Positions 1 through 6,135 of a DNA stretch of 9,004 nucleotides are shown one piece after another. The notes under the pieces were generated by a model. The model was not told where the DNA came from and ran no database searches. It was given only the letters and a program-made list of their open reading frames with translations. Position numbers and translations under genes: made by a program. How positions within the stretch are numbered: the stretch's first letter is position 1; the number at the start of each line of letters is the position of its first letter. The stretch is from an uncultured Roseburia sp. (GTDB lineage: Bacteria > Bacillota > Clostridia > Lachnospirales > Lachnospiraceae), in the NCBI GenBank assembly GCA_934307185.1, contig CAKRCJ010000073.1, forward strand, positions 1 through 9,004, given 5' to 3'.

Positions 1-275
1 GTGTAAGACTTCCGGGAAATGTGAATTTCAGCTTTAAAGGAATAGAGGGGGCGTCCCTTTTAATATTAATGGATGAGGATGGCATCTGTGCTTCCGGCGG
101 TTCTGCATGTAATACGGGGGAGGAGCGGGTTTCCTATGTTATCAGGGCAATCCATGTACCGGAGGAATATGCACCGGGAACTGTCCGTCTGACCCTATGC
201 GGAGATACGACAAGAAAAGAGATTGATGAAGCAATTGCTTCCATGAAACGGAATATTGCTGTTTTGAGAGGATAA
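1..275 (+). CDS. Cysteine desulfurase, C-terminal fragment (5' end outside window)
   Basis: This PLP-dependent NifS/IscS-type enzyme takes sulfur from cysteine as an enzyme-bound persulfide. The open frame runs in from the left edge (first full codon at 3), so only about the last 91 residues are present. It begins RLPGNVNFSF, the conserved block before the active-site loop. The loop GICASGGSACNTG follows, and its cysteine (codon 108-110) is in the position of the catalytic persulfide cysteine of this family. The tail GTVRLTL...TTRKEIDEAI matches the conserved C-terminal segment of group I enzymes. A GTG at 21 could be mistaken for a start, but it lies in the middle of this conserved block. 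The stop is at 273-275. The downstream neighbours are convergent and functionally unrelated. Whether it serves Fe-S assembly, tRNA thiolation or another sulfur pathway cannot be told from this fragment. Confidence 0.93.
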   Translation, partial: VRLPGNVNFSFKGIEGASLLILMDEDGICASGGSACNTGEERVSYVIRAIHVPEEYAPGTVRLTLCGDTTRKEIDEAIASMKRNIAVLRG

Positions 276-294
276 AGGCTTATCCTCTCAAAAC
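261..294. terminator. Perfect 15-bp inverted repeat at convergent gene junction, probable 3'-end hairpin
   Basis: GTTTTGAGAGGATAA (261-275) is followed by a 4-nt loop (276-279) and its exact reverse complement (280-294). The left arm contains the last codons and the stop codon of the cysteine desulfurase. The element sits between two genes that converge on it, so it could end transcripts from both strands. There is no clean run of T after the stem on either strand, so a classical intrinsic terminator is not proven. It may instead protect the mRNA 3' end. Confidence 0.6.
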
Positions 295-308
295 ATGCAG
301 ATGAAAAA

Positions 309-947
309 TTATTTTAAAATTTCTTTTACGCAGGCAGCAATTGCTTCGTCTTTGCAGTCTGCAAAGAAATATTCAGCAAAATGCTCGCCACTTAAAGCAC
401 CTTTTACTAAATCTGGATTTAATTCTTTTAAAATAGTTACTAAATCCTTATGTGTGACTTCTTTTACTTCGTCTAAGATTTTTTTGTTTCTCTGCTCCGG
501 AACGACTCTTTCCTTTGGATAGCCGCCACCGCCCGGTGTACAGAACAATTTTTCAAAAATATAAGTAAGATTTAATTCTCCACCCCAACCGAAGTTTTCT
601 GCGAATGGAAGAGCAATACAGTTTCCATCGTTTACCTGTGAAAACAGATAAGCGTCTAATGGAGACTCTGCATGACCGCAGAGTACTTTTGGGAAAGCGT
701 TGCAGGCAAGCATTGCCCCCTCACCGGTTCCACAGCCGGTAATGACGAAATCAGCAGCGCCAGAGTTTAATAAAACAGCAGCAAGAATGCCGTTCTGGAC
801 ATAAGTTAACTGATGTTCATCTTCTGCAGAATACATACCATAGTTAATAGCTTCATGTCCCATAGGTTCTACAACGGATTTTAAAGTGTTAAAAATCAGT
901 TCGTTTTTTGCAGCCTGACTATTTTCGTTAATCAAAGCAATTTTCAT
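309..947 (-). CDS. dhuI: RpiB/LacA/LacB-family isomerase, probable DhuI-type 4-deoxy-5-hexosulose-uronate isomerase
   Basis: A 212-residue aldose-ketose isomerase of the RpiB/LacA/LacB fold. The family signature is clear: a strand FVITGCGTGEGAMLACN at 67-83, then HAESPLDAYLFSQVND at 92-107, like the RpiB glycine loop and the following helix. It is longer than a typical RpiB (about 150 residues) and has an extra C-terminal part with YPKERVVPEQRNKKIL. That architecture matches streptococcal DhuI, which isomerises the unsaturated uronate released from glycosaminoglycans (4-deoxy-L-threo-5-hexosulose uronate) in place of KduI. The assignment rests on recalled family resemblance plus context. It is the last gene of the minus-strand cluster, 27 nt after kduI. 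The start at 947 has AAGAAGGT 8 nt upstream. Cys72 and Glu76 fall where different RpiB subtypes carry their catalytic base. A generic sugar-phosphate isomerase remains the alternative. Confidence 0.82.
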   Translation of the reverse strand: MKIALINENSQAAKNELIFNTLKSVVEPMGHEAINYGMYSAEDEHQLTYVQNGILAAVLLNSGAADFVITGCGTGEGAMLACNAFPKVLCGHAESPLDAYLFSQVNDGNCIALPFAENFGWGGELNLTYIFEKLFCTPGGGGYPKERVVPEQRNKKILDEVKEVTHKDLVTILKELNPDLVKGALSGEHFAEYFFADCKDEAIAACVKEILK

Positions 948-974
948 TTCAAAATACCTTCTTTCTGATAAAAA

Positions 975-1835
975 TTAAAGTAAATCCTTCATATCACAGT
1001 TATCCATATCGTCAAAATCCTGATTTTCTCCGACCATTCCCCAGATAAATGTGTAAGCCTGTGTACCGCAGCCGGAATGGATAGACCAGCTTGGTGAGAT
1101 GACTGCCTGCTCATTGCGCATTACAATATGTCTTGTCTCGGTTGGTTCACCCATATAGTGCATGACAAGAGCATCTTCTGGCATATCGAAGTACAGATAT
1201 ACCTCCATACGGCGGTCATGTGTATGGCAAGGCATGGTGTTCCATACACTGCCGGGCTCTAACTTTGTCATACCCATCTCTAACTGGCAGCTTTCTACCT
1301 GTCCAGGAAGAATGTATTTGCAGATAGTTCTGTGGTTTGCAGACTCTAAGGAACCTAATTCTACTTTGTTGCAGTCTTTTACGATAACAACGCCTTCTTC
1401 CGGTGTGCCTTCCGGTTTAATCAGTACAGTAGGGCAGGTTCTGTGTGCCGGAGCGCTGTTTAAATAAAACTTTGCAGGGGCAGACGGATTAACACTTTCG
1501 AATGTAATATCTTTAGAACCCATTCCAATATACATACCTTCTTTGTGACCTACTTCGTACACTTTTCCGTCAACAGTAATTTTTCCGGATTCCCCGATAT
1601 TAATCACACCAAGCTCACGTCTTTCACAGAAATACTGTGCACGTAATTCGTCTCCGGCAGTTAAGGTTAAAGGTTTGACAGGAACGGCAGAACCAGTAAT
1701 AATTCGGTCGATATGACTGTAAACAAGTTTAATTTCGTCCGGCTGGAATAAATCATCAATTAAAAATTCTTCCCGTAATCGTTCGGTTGTGTAATGTTTG
1801 ACATCTCTTGGAGATGCGGCTGTTCTTAATTCCAT
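975..1835 (-). CDS. kduI: 5-keto-4-deoxyuronate isomerase (4-deoxy-L-threo-5-hexosulose-uronate ketol-isomerase)
   Basis: KduI converts 5-keto-4-deoxyuronate, formed spontaneously from unsaturated uronates, to 3-deoxy-D-glycero-2,5-hexodiulosonate, the substrate of KduD. It is a cytosolic cupin-fold zinc enzyme. The protein has 286 residues, close to the 278 of E. coli KduI. The signature WNTMPCHTHDRRMEVYLYF at 198-216 supplies the metal ligands His204, His206 and Glu211. The fourth ligand is His253 in SWSIHSGCGT. N-terminal segments such as REEFLIDDLF and ERRELGVINIG also fit the family. It lies 9 nt after uxaC with a ribosome binding site that contains the uxaC stop codon, so translational coupling is likely. 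The following gene encodes a second, unrelated isomerase that may do the same reaction. Confidence 0.96.
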   Translation of the reverse strand: MELRTAASPRDVKHYTTERLREEFLIDDLFQPDEIKLVYSHIDRIITGSAVPVKPLTLTAGDELRAQYFCERRELGVINIGESGKITVDGKVYEVGHKEGMYIGMGSKDITFESVNPSAPAKFYLNSAPAHRTCPTVLIKPEGTPEEGVVIVKDCNKVELGSLESANHRTICKYILPGQVESCQLEMGMTKLEPGSVWNTMPCHTHDRRMEVYLYFDMPEDALVMHYMGEPTETRHIVMRNEQAVISPSWSIHSGCGTQAYTFIWGMVGENQDFDDMDNCDMKDLL

Positions 1836-1847
1836 ATATTCTCCTTA
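1836..1847 (-). promoter_or_regulatory. kduI ribosome binding site overlapping the uxaC stop codon
   Basis: On the minus strand the sequence is TAAGGAGAATAT followed by the kduI ATG. The TAA is the uxaC stop and the overlapping AAGGAG is the kduI Shine-Dalgarno, with 5 nt of spacing. Ribosomes finishing uxaC end on the kduI binding site, an arrangement that favours translational coupling. Confidence 0.85.
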
Positions 1848-3263
1848 TTTTGCAAGCTCTAAATCAAATCCAAAATAGTTTACTGCATTGTTATAAGAAA
1901 TACCACGCACGATTTCCTCTAAAGTTTCATAGTCAGCAGGATATTCTCCATTTTCTACCCAGGTACCGATTAAGTTGCAGAGAATTCTTCTGAAATAATC
2001 GTGACGGGTATAAGATAAGAAGCTTCTGGAGTCAGTAAGCATTCCAACAAATCCGGAAAGGTTTCCAAGGTTTGCAAGGGAAATCATCTGATCCTGCATA
2101 CCTGTCTTATGATCGTTAAACCACCATGCAGAACCCTGCTGGATTTTTGCTACAGCAGTGGAATCCTGGAAACAGCCAAGGATCGTACCGATGGACTGGT
2201 TATCGTTTGGATTTAAGCTGTAAAGGATAGTTTTTGGAAGGTTGTTATCCTTATTTAATTCATTTAAGAAATCTGCCATCTCAGAAGACGGAGCATAATT
2301 GTTGATGCAGTCATATCCGGTATCTGGTCCGAGTTTTTCGAACATTGGAGTATTATTATCACGTTTGCATCCATAATGAAGCTGCATTACCCAGTTTCTC
2401 TTTGCGTATTCTTTTCCGACAAATACCATAAATGCAGTCTTGAATTTTAATTCTTCTTCTTTTGTGAGAGCAGCACCGGAAATACGTTTTGTAAAAATAG
2501 CTTCAACTTCTTCTAAAGTTGCAGGATAGTACATAACATACTCTAAACCGTGGTCAGAAACAGAGCATCCCATAGATGCAAAGAAGTCCATGCGGTTTGA
2601 AAGAGCTTCACATAATGTGGCGAAAGAAGTAACCTTTACGCCGGAAACATCAGATAATGTATTTAAGTATTCAAGGTAGGTCGGTTTTTCGATGTTCATG
2701 GCTTTATCCGGACGCCATGCCGGAAGTACAGCTACATTAAAAGTATTATCCCCGGCAATTTTTTTGTGCCATTCCAAAGAGTCTACCGGGTCATCTGTGG
2801 TACAGATTAAGGTTACATTTGACTGTTTGATAATGTTACGGACGCTCATGGATGGTTCTGCAAGTTTTTTGTTGCAGAGTTCCCATACTTCTTCGGCAGT
2901 TCTCTTATTTAATACACCGGTATATCCGAAGTATTTCTGAAGCTCTAAGTGGCTCCAGTGGAAGAGTGGGTTTCCGATTGCTTTTCCAAGGCATTCTGCC
3001 CATTTTAAGAACTTCTCTTTGTCGGAAGCATCTCCGGTGATATAACGCTCATCAACACCGCAGGAACGCATAAAACGCCATTTGTAATGATCTCCGCCAA
3101 GCCATACCTGAGTAATATTCTCAAACTGGCGGTCCTCATAAATTTCCTGTGGATTGATGTGGCAGTGGTAATCTAAAACCGGAGTGGTTGCCGCATAATC
3201 AAAGTATAATTTCTGAGCTGTTTCGTTGGAAAGAAGAAAGTTCTTGTCCATAAATTGTTTCAT
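1845..3263 (-). CDS. uxaC: Glucuronate/galacturonate isomerase
   Basis: UxaC interconverts D-galacturonate with D-tagaturonate and D-glucuronate with D-fructuronate, the first cytosolic step of free hexuronate catabolism. From the start chosen here it has 472 residues (E. coli 470). It has the family's N-terminal pattern: MKQFMDKNFLL, then FDYHCH-type LDYHCHINPQEI with the HxH metal motif at His33 and His35, GDHYKWRFMR at 57-66, GDASDKEKF at 77-85 and GNPLFHWSHLEL at 97-108. It belongs to the amidohydrolase-like superfamily. An in-frame ATG at 3278 would add five residues, but it lies inside the Shine-Dalgarno and has no binding site of its own, so 3263 is preferred. Upstream is the LacI regulator (49-nt gap, no terminator seen) and downstream is kduI. 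The next enzymes of the pathway, UxaB and UxaA, are on the divergent operon. Confidence 0.96.
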   Translation of the reverse strand: MKQFMDKNFLLSNETAQKLYFDYAATTPVLDYHCHINPQEIYEDRQFENITQVWLGGDHYKWRFMRSCGVDERYITGDASDKEKFLKWAECLGKAIGNPLFHWSHLELQKYFGYTGVLNKRTAEEVWELCNKKLAEPSMSVRNIIKQSNVTLICTTDDPVDSLEWHKKIAGDNTFNVAVLPAWRPDKAMNIEKPTYLEYLNTLSDVSGVKVTSFATLCEALSNRMDFFASMGCSVSDHGLEYVMYYPATLEEVEAIFTKRISGAALTKEEELKFKTAFMVFVGKEYAKRNWVMQLHYGCKRDNNTPMFEKLGPDTGYDCINNYAPSSEMADFLNELNKDNNLPKTILYSLNPNDNQSIGTILGCFQDSTAVAKIQQGSAWWFNDHKTGMQDQMISLANLGNLSGFVGMLTDSRSFLSYTRHDYFRRILCNLIGTWVENGEYPADYETLEEIVRGISYNNAVNYFGFDLELAK

Positions 3264-3278
3264 AGTGTTTTCCTCCAT
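3264..3278 (-). promoter_or_regulatory. uxaC ribosome binding site that fixes the start at 3263
   Basis: The minus strand reads ATGGAGGAAAACACT directly before the ATG at 3263. GGAGG (3272-3276) is 8 nt from that start, an ideal spacing. The ATG at 3276-3278 overlaps this ribosome binding site and has only AT-rich sequence upstream, so it is an unlikely start. E. coli UxaC also begins with a short Met-x-x-Phe-Met segment that aligns to the second Met. Confidence 0.8.
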
Positions 3279-3312
3279 TAAATTTATAAAATAAATTATT
3301 TTTTTGCATTTA

Positions 3313-4329
3313 TTAAAATAAGGTTGAACCTCTTTTAATCAGTTTTCCTGAAAAAATAGATTTTTTTGGCATTTCCTCCCCGGATAAGACACCAAGAAGC
3401 GTCTGCACAAGCTGGTGCGTCTGTGTCTCAAGGCGGTTGTCGATTGAGGTAAGCTCCGGCGTACAACAGTTTGTCAGCATGGAATTATTATAGCCGATTA
3501 CGGATAAATCCTCCGGAATGCGGATGCCGGCCTTCTGTGCATACTTGATGCTTCCGATTGCAAGGGAATCGTCGGAAGTGATGATTCCATGGAAAGCAGG
3601 ACCCTTTTTGGCAATGCACGCCACAAAATCAGAAATTTCGTCCAGATGCTCGATACTTCCGTCATAAAAATGTATCAGTTTTTCGAAATTTGCAATGTTA
3701 TGCTCTTTCATTGCATCACGAAAACCGTACAGCTTCTTTTTTCCACTGTATGACTTGGAGTCATACAGATATAAAATATCGGAAATGCCGGCAGCAATCA
3801 TTTCACTGGTTGCTTCAAACATTGTGCCATAATCATCACATAATGTACTGTAAACATTCGGATAATCAAAAGCCGCATTTAATAGCATAATCGGAACCTC
3901 GGAGGAAACGTCTTTGATATACTGGTTTTCATCCTCTGTGGAACCGATGAAGTTAGAACCTACCAGAATAATGCTGTCTACCTTCTTTGACAGTATTAAA
4001 TTAAGGTAATTCTTCTTAATGTCAAGATTATATCCGGTACAGCATAGCAGGGATTCGTAACCGTTTGCCTGTAATTCCTGTTCCAGATAATAAACAGCTT
4101 TTGCAAGGAAAAGGTCGGAAGAATCGGCACAAAGAATACCGATGGTCCTTAAGGAATGAAGTCCCATTCCTCTTGCAAATGCATTTGGAGTGTAATCGTA
4201 TTTGTCGATTACATCCATTACCTTTTTACGGGTAGAAGGTCGGACATTTTCACTGCCATTTAATACACGCGATACAGTGGCAATGGAAACTCCGGCTTTT
4301 TTTGAAATGTCATAAATTGTCATTGTCAT
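3313..4329 (-). CDS. LacI-family transcriptional regulator of hexuronate genes
   Basis: A 338-residue repressor of the LacI/GalR family. The N-terminal helix-turn-helix spans roughly residues 5-24 (IYDISKKAGVSIATVSRVLN), followed by the hinge region YTPNAFARGM (46-55). The periplasmic-binding-protein-like effector domain starts near LRTIGILCADSSD (60-72) and contains GIITSDDSLAIGSI and LSVIGYNNS. The C-terminus KLIKRGSTLF is typical. The start at 4329 has AGGGG 8 nt upstream; a second Met two codons on lacks good spacing. It heads the minus-strand cluster and faces uxaB across a region holding a LacI-type palindrome, so it most likely controls both uronate operons. The effector is unknown; KDG or a uronate is plausible by analogy with KdgR/ExuR-type regulators. 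It is not close enough by eye to name a specific orthologue. Confidence 0.93.
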   Translation of the reverse strand: MTMTIYDISKKAGVSIATVSRVLNGSENVRPSTRKKVMDVIDKYDYTPNAFARGMGLHSLRTIGILCADSSDLFLAKAVYYLEQELQANGYESLLCCTGYNLDIKKNYLNLILSKKVDSIILVGSNFIGSTEDENQYIKDVSSEVPIMLLNAAFDYPNVYSTLCDDYGTMFEATSEMIAAGISDILYLYDSKSYSGKKKLYGFRDAMKEHNIANFEKLIHFYDGSIEHLDEISDFVACIAKKGPAFHGIITSDDSLAIGSIKYAQKAGIRIPEDLSVIGYNNSMLTNCCTPELTSIDNRLETQTHQLVQTLLGVLSGEEMPKKSIFSGKLIKRGSTLF

Positions 4330-4391
4330 AGTAAAGTCCCCTGAAATTTGTAAATGAAAAAATCTTACATTATATATTTACACTCTAATGT

Positions 4392-4421
4392 ATTATACAA
4401 ATGAAAGCAGTTACACTGCAA
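4392..4421 (-). promoter_or_regulatory. Candidate promoter of the lacI-uxaC-kduI-dhuI cluster
   Basis: On the minus strand TTGCAG (4416-4421) and TATAAT (4392-4397) are separated by 18 nt. The -10 is perfect and the -35 weak (3 of 6). Two more TATAAT sequences on this strand (4430-4435 and 4369-4374) could serve instead, so the exact start of transcription is uncertain. A small inverted repeat GCAGT-TAC-ACTGC (4407-4419) overlaps this -35. Confidence 0.42.
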
Positions 4422-4478
4422 TCACAAATATTATACAACAGGAAGAAAAATAAAGCAACAAAAGAAAAGCCATAAATC

Positions 4479-4520
4479 ACAAAAATGTTAAAATAAATCG
4501 TACAATATTAACAAAAATGT
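4479..4520. repeat. 10-bp direct repeat ACAAAAATGT, 32 bp apart
   Basis: ACAAAAATGT occurs at 4479-4488 and again at 4511-4520. The 32-bp offset is about three turns of B-DNA, so both copies lie on the same face, upstream of the uxaB -35. In so AT-rich a region this may be chance; a protein-binding role is only a possibility. Confidence 0.3.
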
Positions 4521-4551
4521 GCGGAATACACAAAAACTTGAAAAATATATA

Positions 4552-4580
4552 TTGACTAAATGGATAAAAGGTGCAAGAAT
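4552..4580 (+). promoter_or_regulatory. uxaB operon promoter (extended -10)
   Basis: TTGACT (-35, 4552-4557) and AAGAAT (-10, 4575-4580) are 17 nt apart. TGC immediately before the -10 (4572-4574) forms an extended -10 that can make up for the weak hexamer. The operator begins 4 nt after the -10, so a bound repressor would cover the transcription start. The architecture is shared with the promoter at 8535-8563. Confidence 0.7.
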
Positions 4581-4584
4581 ACAA

Positions 4585-4602
4585 AATGTAAACGCTTACA
4601 TT
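4585..4602 (+). promoter_or_regulatory. LacI-family operator of uxaB
   Basis: AATGTAAACGCTTACATT has perfect 7-bp arms (AATGTAA/TTACATT) around a central ACGC, the usual form of LacI/GalR-family operators. The core TGTAAACGCTTACA also fits the CcpA catabolite-response (cre) consensus, so either the local regulator or CcpA could bind. Its place right after the -10 implies repression. Confidence 0.78.
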
Positions 4603-4647
4603 AAGTAAATGTGAATAATGAATAGAAAATAAACCGGGAGGCTAGTA

Positions 4648-6111
4648 ATGGAACTTTTAAACAAAGCAAAAACAGGAAAAGTAGAAAGACCAGTCAGAGT
4701 ATTACAGTTTGGTGAGGGAAATTTCCTTCGTGCATTTGTTGATTATATGATTGATATTGCAAATGAAAGCGGAGAATTCAATGGAGATATCGTTTTAGTA
4801 AAACCAATCGAATTCGGAACCTTAGACCGTTTCCATGAGCAGGAATGCCAGTACACAGTACAGCTTAGAGGAATTGTGGACGGTGAACCAAAAAGAATTA
4901 ACCGTATTGTGAAAAATGTAACAGATGTTGTGGATGCATATGGCGAATATGAAAAATATGCTGCATTTGCAAAGCTTGATACCTTGCGCTTTATTGTATC
5001 CAATACAACAGAAGCTGGTATTGTTTATGATGAAACAGATAAATTTGAATTAAATCCACCAAAGAGTTATCCGGGAAAACTCACAAAGTTCTTATTTGAA
5101 AGATACAGACATTTCGACGGTGCAAAAGACAAAGGGCTTGTAATGCTTCCAGTCGAATTAATTGATGACAATGGAATTCATCTGAAAGAATGTGTTTTGA
5201 AGCTTGCAAAACTCTGGGATTTAGAAGAAGAATTTACGGAGTGGGTAAATGAAGCCTGCGTATTTACATCTACATTAGTTGACCGTATTGTAACTGGTTA
5301 CCCAAGAGACGAGGCAGAAGAGCTTTGCAAAGAGTTTGGTTACCAGGACAATTTGATTGTAACCGGGGAACCATTTGCATTATGGGTAATTGAAAGTGCA
5401 AAAGATATCAGCGGGGAGTTCCCACTTCCAAAAGCAGGACTTCCGGTTATCTTTACAGACAACCAGAAACCATACAAACAGAGAAAAGTAAGAATTTTAA
5501 ACGGAGCACATACCTCATTCGTTCTTGCATCCTTCTTAGCAGGCAATGACATCGTGTTAGAGTCCATGCAGGATGAACTTATTTTCAACTTTATGAAGAA
5601 AACTATTTTTGATGAGGTTATCCCGACACTTACTTTACCAAAACAGGATTTAATTGATTTTGCAAATGCTGTCATTACAAGATTTAACAACCCATATGTA
5701 AAACATGCGTTGTTATCTATTTCCCTGAACTCTGTTTCAAAATGGAGAGCAAGATGTATGCCAAGCTTTTTAGGATATATTGAAAAAGAAGGAAAACTTC
5801 CGGAACACTTAACTTTCTCCCTCGCAGCACTTATGGCATTCTATACCGGAACAGAAATCAGGGACAAAGCATTAATCGGTCACAGAGATGGCAAAGAGTA
5901 CAACATTCTTGATGACGCGGCAGTATTGGAGTTCTTTGCAGCAAATAGCAGCAAAGAGCCGAAAGAGTTTGCACATGCGGTACTTTCCAATGAAGATTTC
6001 TGGGGACAGGATTTAAGCAAAATTGAAGGTGTGGAGGAAGCGGTTACATCTTATCTGACAGAAATCCGTACACTTGGAATGAGAAAGGCAATGGAGAAGA
6101 TTTTTGCTTAA
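4648..6111 (+). CDS. uxaB: Tagaturonate reductase (altronate oxidoreductase)
   Basis: UxaB reduces D-tagaturonate to D-altronate with NADH, the second step of galacturonate breakdown. The 487-residue protein (E. coli 483) belongs to the polyol-specific long-chain dehydrogenase family. The N-terminal nucleotide-binding part starts VRVLQFGEGNFLRAFVDYMID. Then come RFIVSNTTEAGI, TSTLVDRIVTGYPRDEA, and the catalytic segment KPYKQRKVRILNGAHT (274-289). Lys280, Asn285 and His288 match the Lys-x4-Asn-x2-His catalytic residues of mannitol dehydrogenase relatives. The related fructuronate reductase UxuB is excluded mainly by close resemblance to E. coli UxaB (KPYKERKVAILNGAHT, NPYIKHQLLSISLN) and by the adjacent uxaA. 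GGGAGG lies 6 nt before the ATG. It is the first gene of the plus-strand operon, behind a promoter with a LacI-type operator. Confidence 0.96.
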   Translation: MELLNKAKTGKVERPVRVLQFGEGNFLRAFVDYMIDIANESGEFNGDIVLVKPIEFGTLDRFHEQECQYTVQLRGIVDGEPKRINRIVKNVTDVVDAYGEYEKYAAFAKLDTLRFIVSNTTEAGIVYDETDKFELNPPKSYPGKLTKFLFERYRHFDGAKDKGLVMLPVELIDDNGIHLKECVLKLAKLWDLEEEFTEWVNEACVFTSTLVDRIVTGYPRDEAEELCKEFGYQDNLIVTGEPFALWVIESAKDISGEFPLPKAGLPVIFTDNQKPYKQRKVRILNGAHTSFVLASFLAGNDIVLESMQDELIFNFMKKTIFDEVIPTLTLPKQDLIDFANAVITRFNNPYVKHALLSISLNSVSKWRARCMPSFLGYIEKEGKLPEHLTFSLAALMAFYTGTEIRDKALIGHRDGKEYNILDDAAVLEFFAANSSKEPKEFAHAVLSNEDFWGQDLSKIEGVEEAVTSYLTEIRTLGMRKAMEKIFA

Positions 6112-6135
6112 TAAAAAAATCCAGGAGAAGAAAGA

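Larger units (their letters stand above)
4330..4647. other. Divergent intergenic control region (lacI / uxaB)
   Basis: This is a 318-nt, very AT-rich stretch without a convincing gene. It contains a probable lacI promoter on the minus strand (4392-4421) and a 10-bp direct repeat (4479-4488 and 4511-4520). On the plus strand it holds the uxaB promoter (4552-4580), the palindromic operator (4585-4602) and the uxaB ribosome binding site GGGAGG (4636-4641). Three TTACA/TGTAA half-sites occur on the lacI side (4365-4369, 4378-4382, 4411-4415), but no second full palindrome was found there. Confidence 0.85.

Noticed and set aside
295..522. Plus-strand open frame opposite the isomerase gene
   Set aside because: It is antisense to an intact, conserved gene, lacks a good ribosome binding site and gives a protein with no recognisable features.
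3264..3278. Longer uxaC reading frame starting at the ATG at 3278
   Set aside because: That ATG is part of the ATGGAGG ribosome binding site of the next ATG, has no binding site of its own, and the five extra residues have no counterpart in E. coli UxaC.
3279..3302. AT-only inverted repeat AATTTAT/ATAAATT between lacI and uxaC as a terminator
   Set aside because: The 7-bp stem has no G or C and no T-tract behind it on the minus strand, so it would be too weak to stop transcription.
4349..4369. TGTAA...TTACA pair in front of lacI as a second operator
   Set aside because: The half-sites are separated by 11 nt rather than the 4 nt of the two clear operators, and the flanking bases do not match.
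5340..5690. Minus-strand 116-codon open frame inside uxaB
   Set aside because: It is a shadow of the uxaB coding frame with no own ribosome binding site or recognisable domain.
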